DNA of 64,000 bases from Paenibacillus auburnensis (GTDB lineage Bacteria; Bacillota; Bacilli; Paenibacillales; Paenibacillaceae): the NCBI RefSeq assembly GCF_927798115.1, contig NZ_CAKMMG010000009.1, positions 62,001-126,000 of the forward strand. Direction: 5' to 3'. The notes beneath the pieces were generated by a model. That model was not told where the DNA came from. It worked only from the letters and a program-made list of their open reading frames with translations, and ran no database searches. Every line of letters starts with the position of its first letter. The stretch's first letter is position 1. The translations under genes were made by a program, and so were the position numbers. Shown in pieces: positions 44,406 to 53,687 of this stretch.

Positions 44406-46202
44406 TTATTCCGATTCTTCTCTATACCCAAGCAGCCGCCCGGCCAGCTCATCTCCCCGGTGTTCGAGCGCAGCCACGGTATGCAGAAGCTCCGCCTGCT
44501 GCTCCCGCTGACTCTGATCCCACAGCTGCTTCAGGGAAGCCTGGGCCTGCTGCAGGGCGGCCGGTTCCTTCATATGGCTGAAGAAATGATCAAGCAGCGC
44601 GTATATTTGTTCATATACGGTGGTCATTTCGCTTAAGATCACGTAAGCGGACGGGTCCTGCAAAAGCGGCAGCGAGGCTTGCAAGTAGGCGGCAGCGCTT
44701 CTCCGGGCATCGTTCAGTGCCATCAGGCAGAAGTGATTCACGCTGTAGCGGCGTGTGAACGTTTCGGCACCGGCTGCCTGGTACCAGGCGTGATCAAGCA
44801 GGCCCTCCGCCCAGGCGGCCAAAGCGCTGTATCCCAGCCGGTAGCCATGATTCTCTCCAGCCTGCATAGAGTCCATCTTCACCTGGAGGGAGGCATACAG
44901 ACTGTCCAGCGCTGGCCGGATCGGGCCATGCTTTTCAATATAGAGCAGCTTATACGGCCAATGGTCTACATACAAATACCCTTTGCTGGCCTCCATAGCT
45001 TCCCGGAATTCCGGATCCTCCTGCAGCTCACTAAAGGTCTCGTCATCAAAATAGCTGCGGCACAGCAGGGTGCTGCCGTCATCGAGATATCCCGTAATGA
45101 CTCCCCACTCGGGGGCGACCCTTGGATTCAGGGCAACCGGAAGTTGATGTTTATGAAGGCTCTCCATGATTTGCAGCTTCTCCCGTCTGCGTTCCTCAGG
45201 TGTAAGCCGGTTCGCCCAGCTGGCCTTAAGCCCATAAGCACTGAAGGCTGGTGCAGCATAGTCATAGGCGACGAGAGCATCTGCTGAGCTGTAGTCCCAC
45301 ACCGGTGTAAAAGCTATCCGCCAGCAGGCTCCGGAAACTCCCATAACCTCCTCATAGCGGGTATCTATACCCATAGCGGACAGCGAGGTATAAAGCGCCC
45401 CTGCCCACGAACAATCCATTCCCTTACCAAAGCCCAGGCGGCCTACGTTCTCTGCGATGTAATGCTCACGGGAAGACCCGCCCGCAAACAGTCTCGTCCG
45501 GTCAGAACTGTAGCGGACCTGTTCCCCCTCCATACAGCTGAGCGCATGAATTCCGTCTGCATTCAGATAGACGAGCAGCAGATACTCGTTGCCCTCATGC
45601 CCCATTCCGCTAGGGAAAAGCTCCTGATCTACCGTAAAATGCGGCCACTGAAAATACGCATAATGCTTCATCTTCCCCAGCACATCCCGGCTGGCATGTT
45701 CATTGCCGTATGCGGCATGGACAATCTCCAGCTCGCTTTTGCCAAGGGTATAGCCTTTCGAATGCACGTCGATCGCCAGAACCTGGTCTTTCAGCACGTA
45801 AGTGGAGTAGATACCGGCGGGCGTCTCGTATTTGACGATAAGCAGCTTGCAGCGGTCGCTATGAATGGACTACGGGAAGCTCTGGTCGCTGATGGTTAAA
45901 CTAAGCTTGCTGCCGGTAATGAATTGGTTAACAAAATGAGTGACATCCTGCTGTTGGTATCCATCGGTATACACCGCTGACAGAACCGTGAGCTCCTGCG
46001 GCAGCAGAATGCTGTCGATGGAATGGCCCAGAATGCCGGAGAGCAGCGGCAGGGTAGCCGTTTCGGGCAGCGATTTGCCGGTTTCCCACTTGGACACTGC
46101 CTGGGCACTGACATGCAGCTGCTCCGCTAACTGCTCCTGTGACAATTGCTTTTCCCGGCGGAGCATGGCGATTCGCTTGCCTACTATTTCACTGCTGATC
46201 AT
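44406..46202 (-). pseudogene. XRE helix-turn-helix protein fused to a peptidase-like domain, split by one TAG
   Basis: One frame of 599 codons starts at ATG 46202 behind GGGAGAAG. It opens with an XRE helix-turn-helix (REKQLSQEQLAEQLHVSAQA) and a short linker, and meets a TAG at 45870-45872. The frame goes on without shift as SIHSDRCKLLIVKYETPAGI and runs to 44406. The C-terminal part has CSWAGALYTSLSAMGID and VALNPRVAPEWGVITGY, weakly like BtrH/C39-type cysteine-peptidase folds. If the TAG is real, only the DNA-binding part (111 residues, 45873-46202) is made, unless a GTG at 45797 restarts the C-terminal part. The other reading is a regulator with a sensor-enzyme domain, recently broken. 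Confidence 0.7.
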
Positions 46203-46440
46203 ATTTTTCTTCTCCCGAATTTGAATTCGACGTCGTAATTTCATTATAATTCCATCCGGCAAAATGAACAGCGATGGAAGGAGGGGGAACCTCGCAGGAA
46301 AACCAACCCTCAGTTGAGTTAGTGCTGCTGCAGGGTGGCGGGCGCTTCATTGGAGAGAATTTATTTCGAAAATAAAAAAAGCTTGCGAAGTCCCGGAATT
46401 CATGATATATTAATTCCTGCACTGCAATAAACATTACTTT

Positions 46441-46524
46441 GCGGTCGTGGCGGAATTGGCAGACGCGCACGGTTCAGGTCCGTGTGGTAGCAATACCGTG
46501 GAGGTTCGAGTCCTCTCGACCGCA
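46441..46524 (+). tRNA. tRNA-Leu (anticodon CAG)
   Basis: An 84-nt class II tRNA with acceptor GCGGTCG/CGACCGC, discriminator A, anticodon stem CACGG/CCGTG with loop TTCAGGT (anticodon CAG at 46475-46477), long variable arm and T-arm GAGGTTCGAGTCCTC. CCA is not encoded. It decodes CUG. A terminator follows at 46533. Confidence 0.97.
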
Positions 46525-46532
46525 TACGATGT

Positions 46533-46577
46533 AAAAAAGCTTCTGAATTGCCCTTTGGGCAGCTCAGAAGCTTTTTT
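46533..46577. terminator. terminator after tRNA-Leu, also facing the AraC gene
   Basis: AAAAAAGCTTCTGA and TCAGAAGCTTTTTT form a strong symmetrical stem with an inner GCCC/GGGC hairpin. Confidence 0.92.
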
Positions 46578-46608
46578 CATTATCACAAGGATTTCAGTGC
46601 TCCATCTG

Positions 46609-47520
46609 TCAGTAAGATAGTGTGGGAGCGAATGCCCCGGAGGAGGCCTGCTGCTTGCGGAAGGCAGACGGAGACATGCCGCTCTGCTTATTGAAGATGC
46701 GGTTGAACTGCGAAAAGCTGTTGAAGCCGCACTGCTCGGCGATGGCGGAGATTTTGTGCCGGGTGTGAATCAGCAGCTGTTGGGCTTTGCGGACGCGGGT
46801 CATCTGGATATATTCAGTCAAGGTAAAGCCGGTGACCGCTTTGAACTGGTGCGACAAATAGTAGGGACTGATATAGAACTCTCTGGAGATCGAATCCAGG
46901 GTGAGCTCGCTGCTGTAGCGGCTATGGATGCATGCGGTGATGGAATATATTTTTTGCATGGTCGCGTTCCCGATTTCCTCCAGTACATAGCTGTTCATCT
47001 CCCGCTGCTGGGTTAAAGCGCACAGAAACTGCTGGAACAGGCTGTGAATCAACACCGGGTTGAGCGGTGAAACGTCGTGTGACAAGGTAAAGATGGCGTT
47101 AAGGGGGGCGAACACAGCTCTGCGCGGCTCGCCCGTTAACCGGTAGATCGGCACTTCTTCGGCGAAAGGGAGCAGCATATTTTTGTGAGCGGTTTCTAAA
47201 CCGGGTGTATTTGTAGGCACGGCAAAGTTGATGATCAGCCGTTTGTGCGGCGGACCAACGGGATACTGGGTCATGTGAAGCCGGAACGGACGAAGCAGAA
47301 CAATGTCATATTGCCGCAGGGCATGTATGTTGCCTTCGATGATATGGGTGGCCCGGGAATCGAGCAGAATATGAATTTCGTAGAAATCGTGGTCATGCTG
47401 AAACTCCATATTGATATTGTGGGACCGCTGGTCATAGTCAAAATAATAAAAAAGCGGGTCAGCCGGAGTGTTGATGCGTACGCTATACCCTTGCTCATAT
47501 AACAGGTCGCTTTCAAGCAT
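46609..47520 (-). CDS. AraC-family regulator with cupin sensor
   Basis: The 303-residue regulator has an N-terminal cupin-like sugar-binding domain (about 15-150; FQHDHDFYEIHILLD, DIVLLRPFRLH) and a C-terminal AraC helix-turn-helix pair (about 195-295; EFYISPYYLSHQFKAVTG and CGFNSFSQFNRIFNK). It is transcribed away from the GH38-GH105 operon, with about 150 bp between starts, so it probably activates that operon when the matching oligosaccharide is present. ATG 47520. Confidence 0.92.
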   Translation of the reverse strand: MLESDLLYEQGYSVRINTPADPLFYYFDYDQRSHNINMEFQHDHDFYEIHILLDSRATHIIEGNIHALRQYDIVLLRPFRLHMTQYPVGPPHKRLIINFAVPTNTPGLETAHKNMLLPFAEEVPIYRLTGEPRRAVFAPLNAIFTLSHDVSPLNPVLIHSLFQQFLCALTQQREMNSYVLEEIGNATMQKIYSITACIHSRYSSELTLDSISREFYISPYYLSHQFKAVTGFTLTEYIQMTRVRKAQQLLIHTRHKISAIAEQCGFNSFSQFNRIFNKQSGMSPSAFRKQQASSGAFAPTLSY

Positions 47521-47650
47521 ATGCTCTCGCCGCCTTATTTTATAATTTACATGTATTATAGGTCCAAAAAAGCAAAAAATGCAATGTATGCGGTTTATTA
47601 CAGCAATTAATGGATAGTTTTTGAGCGCGGAGATTTGCTATAGTGGCGAT

Positions 47651-47665
47651 GTGAAAGCGGATACA
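47651..47665 (+). promoter_or_regulatory. near-perfect cre site before GH38 gene
   Basis: GTGAAAGCGGATACA matches the cre consensus WTGNAANCGNWNNCW at all fixed positions except the first. It lies 13 bp upstream of the mannosidase start, overlapping the leader, where CcpA could repress. Confidence 0.5.
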
Positions 47666-47678
47666 AGGGGTGAAGAGG

Positions 47679-50600
47679 ATGTTTTTGACCGAAGAAAAGC
47701 TGGTCCGGCGCCAGGCCGAACTCGGAAAGTACAGATACCTCAAGGTTCTGGAGCTTACGGAACTGGAGCTTGCGGAGGATGAGGACGGGGCTAATGGTGT
47801 TTATCCGGGTACAGTAGCGTTTGATGGCACAATCAGGCTGCATGAACACTGGCGCGGGCGGGACCGTTATGTCTGGCTGCGTGCCGTGGTGGTACTGCCC
47901 GAAGCTAAAGAGGGATTTAAGCTCGCAGGCAGATTTGATTTCGGGAAGTCGGGGAGCTTCAACAACTCGGGGTTCGAATCACTGCTGTTTGTGAACGGGG
48001 CGCCTTATCAGGGTGTGGATAACAACCACCGGGAAGTTATTTTTGGCGATGAATTGGGCGGACAGACTGTGGAATTGGCCTTTCGGTTATGGTCAGGTCT
48101 GGAGGGCGGAGGGCCGCCCGTTGTTCAGGAGCACCGGATCAGTGAGGCGATGCTGGGTTATCTGGATGAGACGGTCGATGATCTGTTCTATATGTCGCAG
48201 GCGGCACTGGACACCTTCCGTTACCTCGGCAGCGACCAGCCGGAGAAGCAGTGGCTGAAAAAGGCGCTGAATGACGCATTCAATGAAATTGACTGGTCGG
48301 AGCCGGGCTCGGAGGCACATATCCGCTCGCTGTACCGGGCAGATGCCAGCTTGAACCAGGCGGTTGAGGCCATGCCGCGAACCTTTGATGTGACGATTAC
48401 GGCCTTGGGGCACACCCATATTGATGTTGCCTGGTTGTGGCGGCTGAAGCACACGCGTGAGAAAACGGCACGTTCCTTCTCAACCGTGCTACGGCTGATG
48501 GAGGAATTCCCGGAATATCAGTTCCTGCAGACACAGCCGCAATTGTACGACTATCTGGAGCGTGATTATCCCGAGCTGTTCGGGCGGATCACAGAGCGGA
48601 TCAAGGAAGGGCGCTGGGAGGCGGAAGGGGCGATGTGGCTGGAGGCGGACTGCAATATTCCGTCGGGCGAGTCGCTGGTCCGCCAGATTCTGACGGGCAA
48701 GCGCTATCTCCGTGAGCAGTTCGGAATCGAGAGCAAATACCTGTGGTTGCCGGATGTATTCGGCTACAGCTGGGCGCTGCCGCAGATTCTGCGGAGGTCG
48801 GGCATAGACACCTTCATGACGACCAAAATCAGCTGGAACCAGTTCAACCGGATGCCGCATGATACCTTCTGGTGGCGGGGGATGGATGGTTCGGAGGTTC
48901 TGACGCATTTCATCACAACCTCGGAGAAGAACGGGGATGCGTACACGTATAACGGCCGGATGACGGCTGCGCTGCTGCGCGGAATCTGGAACTCCTATCA
49001 GGATAAGGAGATCAACGATCATCTGCTGTTTGCTTACGGCTGGGGTGACGGGGGTGGTGGGCCTACGCGGGAGATGCTGGAGCTTCGGCGGCGTTTCGAT
49101 AAGCTTCCGGGGATGCCGAAGCTTCAGACGGGCAGCGCGGGGGAGTATTTTACCGGGCTGCATAAGCGTATCCGCGATGCTGAATCACAGGTGCATACCT
49201 GGAACGGCGAATTATACTTCGAATGCCACCGGGGCACCTACACTTCACAAGCACGCATTAAAAAATACAACCGCCGCCTGGAGCTGCTGCTCCGCGATGC
49301 GGAGTGGCTGCATACGCTGACCGGTGTGAGGCGCGGCGATCTAGCAACGGCATATCCTGCGGCGGAACTGCGCGGGATATGGGAGATCCTGCTGCGCAAC
49401 CAGTTCCATGACATTATCCCGGGTTCGTCGATCAAAGAGGTGTACGAGGACAGTGACCTTGAATATGCGGAAGGTGAGGCCCGGTCGCTGGCTTTAATTA
49501 ACGGCAGCAGCGGCGGGGAAGAAAGCGGCTACGGCAGCCCTAAGGACGGCAGTTGTAGCAGCGGTTCTGAGGGGACGGAATACTTCACGCTGCTAAACAG
49601 CTCGACCTGGGACCGCCCGCGTTATCTTGAACTGGCGGGCGAAGCCGATGGCCCGACCATTATCCGGGACCGTGCCGGGAAGCTGCTGGAGCAGCAGCGG
49701 ACGGCAGACGGAGGCAGGTTGGTGTATGTTCCTTCCGTGCCTGCGCTTGGCACAGCGGTGCTTGTATCAGAGCCGATGAATACCCTGGCTTCGGAAGCGG
49801 GGCAGCTCGCGGTGATTGCCGGCCGCCGGCTGACCACACCGCTGGTTGAGGCGGTCTGGAATGACCAGGGCCATTTCATCTCGATACGTGACCGGCGTAA
49901 TGACCGTGAGCTTCTGGCGCCGGGACAGCGCGGCAATGTGCTCCAAGTGTTCGAAGACAAGCCGCTGGATTATGAGGCCTGGGACATCGACATCTTCTAT
50001 CAGGAGAAGATGACGGAAATCTCGCAGCTTACAGAGTGCAGGGTGACCGAGAACGGTCCGCTGCGGGCGGTGCTGCGCATGACCTGGACGTATCACCGTT
50101 CAGTGATTACCCAGGACATCATCTTCTACCGTGATTCGGCCAGAATAGATTTCCGGACTGTCATCGACTGGAAGGGGCATAACCAGCTGCTGAAGGCGGC
50201 CTTCCCGGTCGATATCCACGCGCTGGAAGCGACTTATGATATCCAGTTCGGCAATGTCAAACGGCCGACTCACTGGAATACGAGCTGGGACTACGCCCGT
50301 TTCGAAACGGTAGGCCACCAGTGGGCCGATGTCAGTGAGAAAGGATATGGCGTAGCTCTGCTGAATGACTGCAAATACGGCTATGACATCAAAGACAGTG
50401 TACTGCGGCTGACCCTGCTGAAGTCGGCCGTTCATCCCGATCCGGAGCAGGATCAGGGGCATCACAGCTTTACGTATGCGCTTTATCCGCATACCGGTGA
50501 TTTTGTGGAAGGCGGAGTGGTTCAGGAGGCTTGGGAGCTTAACAATCCTCTGCGTACTGTACCCGGACAGCTGGAAGGCGAGCCGCTGTTCTCCATCGGA

Positions 50601-50843
50601 GGCGGACATGTGCTGGTCGATGCCGTCAAGCGCTCGGAAGATGGTGCCGATATTGTACTGCGCCTGCATGAATATGCCGGTTCGCGGACTCAGGTGCGCA
50701 TAGAGAGCGCCTATTCCATCGCATCCTGGCAGGAGTGCAATTTAATGGAGGAGCCGCAGGGGGAATGGCGGGAGGACAGCTTGTCCTTCCAAATCCGGCC
50801 TTACGAGATCAGGACTTTTAGAATCAAGCTGCAACAGGTGTAA
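47679..50843 (+). CDS. GH38 alpha-mannosidase
   Basis: This 1054-residue enzyme removes alpha-mannosyl residues. It has an N-terminal beta domain (about 1-235), the GH38 catalytic barrel (about 238-520) with the zinc ligands His247 and Asp249 in GHTHIDVAWLW and the predicted nucleophile Asp359 in WLPDVFGYSW, then the helical middle and large C-terminal beta domains. No signal peptide: cytoplasmic. I start at ATG 47679, eight bases after AAGGGG; a GTG nine bases earlier is less likely. Residues near 610-630 hold a Gly/Ser-rich loop (SSGGEESGYGSPKDGSCSSG) that looks like a lineage insert. The GH105 gene follows almost immediately. AraC at 46609 is the probable activator. Confidence 0.93.
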   Translation: MFLTEEKLVRRQAELGKYRYLKVLELTELELAEDEDGANGVYPGTVAFDGTIRLHEHWRGRDRYVWLRAVVVLPEAKEGFKLAGRFDFGKSGSFNNSGFESLLFVNGAPYQGVDNNHREVIFGDELGGQTVELAFRLWSGLEGGGPPVVQEHRISEAMLGYLDETVDDLFYMSQAALDTFRYLGSDQPEKQWLKKALNDAFNEIDWSEPGSEAHIRSLYRADASLNQAVEAMPRTFDVTITALGHTHIDVAWLWRLKHTREKTARSFSTVLRLMEEFPEYQFLQTQPQLYDYLERDYPELFGRITERIKEGRWEAEGAMWLEADCNIPSGESLVRQILTGKRYLREQFGIESKYLWLPDVFGYSWALPQILRRSGIDTFMTTKISWNQFNRMPHDTFWWRGMDGSEVLTHFITTSEKNGDAYTYNGRMTAALLRGIWNSYQDKEINDHLLFAYGWGDGGGGPTREMLELRRRFDKLPGMPKLQTGSAGEYFTGLHKRIRDAESQVHTWNGELYFECHRGTYTSQARIKKYNRRLELLLRDAEWLHTLTGVRRGDLATAYPAAELRGIWEILLRNQFHDIIPGSSIKEVYEDSDLEYAEGEARSLALINGSSGGEESGYGSPKDGSCSSGSEGTEYFTLLNSSTWDRPRYLELAGEADGPTIIRDRAGKLLEQQRTADGGRLVYVPSVPALGTAVLVSEPMNTLASEAGQLAVIAGRRLTTPLVEAVWNDQGHFISIRDRRNDRELLAPGQRGNVLQVFEDKPLDYEAWDIDIFYQEKMTEISQLTECRVTENGPLRAVLRMTWTYHRSVITQDIIFYRDSARIDFRTVIDWKGHNQLLKAAFPVDIHALEATYDIQFGNVKRPTHWNTSWDYARFETVGHQWADVSEKGYGVALLNDCKYGYDIKDSVLRLTLLKSAVHPDPEQDQGHHSFTYALYPHTGDFVEGGVVQEAWELNNPLRTVPGQLEGEPLFSIGGGHVLVDAVKRSEDGADIVLRLHEYAGSRTQVRIESAYSIASWQECNLMEEPQGEWREDSLSFQIRPYEIRTFRIKLQQV

Positions 50844-50863
50844 ACATGAGAGGAGAGTGTGGC

Positions 50864-52006
50864 ATGATGGGGGCAGGAGAGGGGCAACAGATGGTGAACA
50901 GCCGGGTGAACAAGGATGAGATGCTTGGAAAGCTGAGCCGTGTAACGGAAAAGCTGCTAAAGCTTGACCGGCCGGATAACGAGGCTGAATTGCAGACCCT
51001 GGGGGAGGATGCGGGGCGGCGGGGTTACTTTGCCCGTGATTTCGGCATGGAGGAATGGGACTGGCCGCAGGGCGTGGGACTCTATGGTCTGCAAAAGCTG
51101 GAACGGCATTTCGGCGACGGCCGATATACGGCTTATGCCAAGCCATGGATGGCCCGCCAGCTGGAGAAAGGACTGTCTAGCCGGAACATTAATACGACCG
51201 CACCGCTGCTGTCGCTGATGGAACTGGCGGAGGCTGAGGAACTAAGTCTCGAATGGGTAAACTGGCTGATGAATGGCCTGCCCCGCACACAGGAGCAAGG
51301 CTATCAGCATGTAACAACAGGTGCGGACAAGAGTGAAATTACACTCCATGAGAATGAAATTTGGATTGATACGCTGTTTATGGCTATTCTGTTCACGGCA
51401 AAAATGGGTGTCAAATACGATAATGCGCAATGGCGGCAAACGTCCCTGCATCAGCTGCTGCTGCATATTAAATACCTGTATGACAAAAAAACAGGCCTGT
51501 TCTTCCACGGCTGGCATTTTGGCGAACGGCATAATTTCAGTGAAGCCTTCTGGTGCCGCGGCAATGGCTGGTTCACGCTCGGATTGCCGGAGTATCTGGA
51601 GCTGATGCGCCCGTATCTGGACAGTGGAGTCTTCACGTATCTTCAGCAGATTCTGCAGGCACAGGCGGAGGCTTTACTGGCCTGTCAGAGTGCAGACGGA
51701 CTGTGGCATACTCTGCTGGATGATCCGGGGAGTTACACCGAAACGTCCGGATCGGCGGCCATTGCAGCAGGCATTCTGCATGGAGTACGCCGTGGGCTGC
51801 TGCCGGAGGCTTATGCTGAACCCGCTCTGGCTGCGATTCAGGCTGTGCTGGAGCGGATTGACGGTGAGGGCACAGTGCTTGGCGTTTCAGGCGGCACGCC
51901 GATTGGTGCAGCCAAGGAAGATTATAAAGGAATCATTATTGCCCCCATGGCCTACGGTCAGGCGATGGCTCTGGTCGCGCTCGGCGAAGCTCTGCATTAC
52001 TGCTGA
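50864..52006 (+). CDS. GH105 unsaturated glucuronyl/galacturonyl hydrolase (YteR-like)
   Basis: The 380-residue alpha6/alpha6-barrel enzyme resembles YteR/YesR, which removes the unsaturated uronic acid left at the end of rhamnogalacturonan fragments after lyase cleavage. The predicted general acid is Asp169 in ENEIWIDTLFM, and other family motifs include FHGWHFGERHNFSEAFWCRG and GSAAIAAGI. I choose ATG 50864, eight bases after GAGGAG; ATG 50891 behind GAGAGGGG is also possible. It is 20 bp past the GH38 stop and co-transcribed with it. The combination suggests a mannose- and uronate-containing polymer as the target. Confidence 0.9.
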   Translation: MMGAGEGQQMVNSRVNKDEMLGKLSRVTEKLLKLDRPDNEAELQTLGEDAGRRGYFARDFGMEEWDWPQGVGLYGLQKLERHFGDGRYTAYAKPWMARQLEKGLSSRNINTTAPLLSLMELAEAEELSLEWVNWLMNGLPRTQEQGYQHVTTGADKSEITLHENEIWIDTLFMAILFTAKMGVKYDNAQWRQTSLHQLLLHIKYLYDKKTGLFFHGWHFGERHNFSEAFWCRGNGWFTLGLPEYLELMRPYLDSGVFTYLQQILQAQAEALLACQSADGLWHTLLDDPGSYTETSGSAAIAAGILHGVRRGLLPEAYAEPALAAIQAVLERIDGEGTVLGVSGGTPIGAAKEDYKGIIIAPMAYGQAMALVALGEALHYC

Positions 52007-52527
52007 GGCTTGCGCTGGACTGTAGGCCCCGAATATTCTCGAATAAAGGTAGGAGCGTGATGCTTCGGGCGGTTGTGTTGCTACCTTTCGCTGGAACAGA
52101 AGGGAAGAGCTTCGTGGCAAAGTGTGTCATGCAACAGGAGGGAAAAGTTTCGTGGCAAGGTATGTCATGGAACAAGAGGCTCCAAAGATTAGTTGGATAT
52201 TATCCAGCTAGTTCAATCATTATCCATCATTTATAATGATTAGTTGGAAAAACTCCAGCTATTCCGAACCAGAAGCCCTCTATGGGGTGAATTCGGTACA
52301 ATGAAGTGGAGTTTTTCCCACTAGCCTTCTAATCCTAGCATTGGAGGGCGAAAGAGGTGGAGAAAATCCACTTAGCCTGATCAGAAGCATGTGCCTTGCA
52401 AAACAATTTTTAATATAGTTCTGATGAAGAACAGGCCTGCACAAACAAAGTGCTGTCATACTACGAGTCTGTGCGGGTCTCTACTTAGCTGTAAATAAAA
52501 TGCGGTACAACCCGGCGAAAGATTTGC
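52007..52527. repeat. gene-free spacer with four related palindromes about 51 bp apart
   Basis: No coding region is credible here. Four short imperfect palindromes lie at 52191-52209, 52242-52260, 52305-52322 and 52355-52373, spaced 51, 63 and 50 bp. Their arms differ from each other yet pair within each copy (AGTTGGA/TCCAGCT twice, AGTGG/CCACT, AGGTGGA/TCCACTT). The same design recurs in the array at 62581. A near-repeated GTGGCAA phrase occurs at 52113 and 52152. Confidence 0.6.
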
Positions 52528-52584
52528 TTGTAGCTTCCGGATGCATGGAGTATACTGTTGTCGGGAAGGTTAAGCGCTTACCCT
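52528..52584 (+). promoter_or_regulatory. iolG promoter with adjacent 17-bp operator
   Basis: TTGTAG (52528-52533), 17 bp, TATACT (52551-52556), then GGTTAAGCGCTTACCCT at 52568-52584, placed where transcription begins. The core TAAGCGCTTA is a perfect palindrome with a central GCGC, as LacI-family operators have. The same 17 bases occur at 56505-56521 before iolC. Confidence 0.8.
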
Positions 52585-52602
52585 CTGAGGAGGATAAGTG
52601 AT

Positions 52603-53649
52603 ATGGTAAAACCAATCGTAGTTGGCATTATCGGCGCCGGAAGAATCGGCCGCCTGCATGCGCATAATCTGCGTGTGATGCCGTCGTTTACGCTGAAGTC
52701 CATTGCCGAGGCTGTAGTGAGCGAGGATTTGCTGGCCTGGGCGGAGAGCCGCGGCCTGGGCCCGGTGTTCGTGGACGCGGAAGATATTCTGAAGGATCCG
52801 GAGATCGAGGCGGTGTTCATCTGCACACCAACGGATACCCACGCCACTTGGATTGAGCGGGCCGCCCGCGCGGGGAAGCATATTTTCTGCGAGAAGCCGA
52901 TCAGCCTGTCGCCCCAGCAAACCAGCCGGGCGCTGCAGATTGCAGAGGAGGCAGGCGTGCTGCTTCAGGTCGGCTTTAACCGCCGGATGGACCCGAGCTT
53001 CCGTAAGCTCAAGCAGCTGGTTGAATCAGGAGAGCTGGGCAGTCCGCATATTGTGAAGATCACTTCACGTGACCCTCAGCCTCCCGGCGAGGGGTATGTG
53101 CGCTCTTCCGGCGGCATGTTTATGGATATGACGATTCACGATTTTGATATGGCCCGTTATCTGATGGGCGAGGAAGTAACGGAAGTGTACACTCGTGGGG
53201 CCAATCTGGTGGATCCGATGTTCGGGCGCTGCGGCGATGTGGACACGGCCGTTATCACGCTGACTTTCACCAGCGGAGCGATCTGTGTCATTGATAACAG
53301 CCGGAAGGCGGTCTATGGCTATGATCAGCGGGTCGAGGTGTTCGGCTCGCTCGGCTCGGCCACTGCCGACAATTGCCGCCCGACGACAGTAGAGGTATCC
53401 ACCGCAGCTTCGGTCACCCGCGACCAGCCGCAGCATTTCTTCCTGGAGCGGTACAACCAGGCCTTTACCGATGAGGTTGCTGCGTTTGCCCGCACGATCC
53501 GCCTGCAGGAGCCGCTCATCTGCAGCGGGCTTGACGGCCAGCAGGCTGAGCGCCTTGCCGTAGCCGCCAAGGAATCGCAGCAGAGCGGGCTTCCGGTCAA
53601 GCTGTCTGCCAGCGCCGGGGAGGGACAATCAGAGTTGCAAGCCTTGTAA
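52603..53649 (+). CDS. iolG: inositol 2-dehydrogenase (Gfo/Idh/MocA family)
   Basis: IolG oxidises myo-inositol to scyllo-inosose with NAD+, the first step of inositol breakdown. The 348-residue protein has an N-terminal Rossmann domain (GIIGAGRIGRLHAHNL, about 7-22), the conserved EKP motif in FCEKPISL, and the C-terminal catalytic sheet with TIHDFDMARYLMGEE. ATG 52603 is set by GAGGAGG nine bases upstream; a longer frame would start before the operator. iolB follows 38 bp on and a terminator at 54538 closes the unit. Gene symbol rests on family and operon context; a different inositol isomer is possible. Confidence 0.85.
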   Translation: MVKPIVVGIIGAGRIGRLHAHNLRVMPSFTLKSIAEAVVSEDLLAWAESRGLGPVFVDAEDILKDPEIEAVFICTPTDTHATWIERAARAGKHIFCEKPISLSPQQTSRALQIAEEAGVLLQVGFNRRMDPSFRKLKQLVESGELGSPHIVKITSRDPQPPGEGYVRSSGGMFMDMTIHDFDMARYLMGEEVTEVYTRGANLVDPMFGRCGDVDTAVITLTFTSGAICVIDNSRKAVYGYDQRVEVFGSLGSATADNCRPTTVEVSTAASVTRDQPQHFFLERYNQAFTDEVAAFARTIRLQEPLICSGLDGQQAERLAVAAKESQQSGLPVKLSASAGEGQSELQAL

Positions 53650-53687
53650 GCGGATGCATACCTTAAAGACCGAGGAGGACAGTGAAG

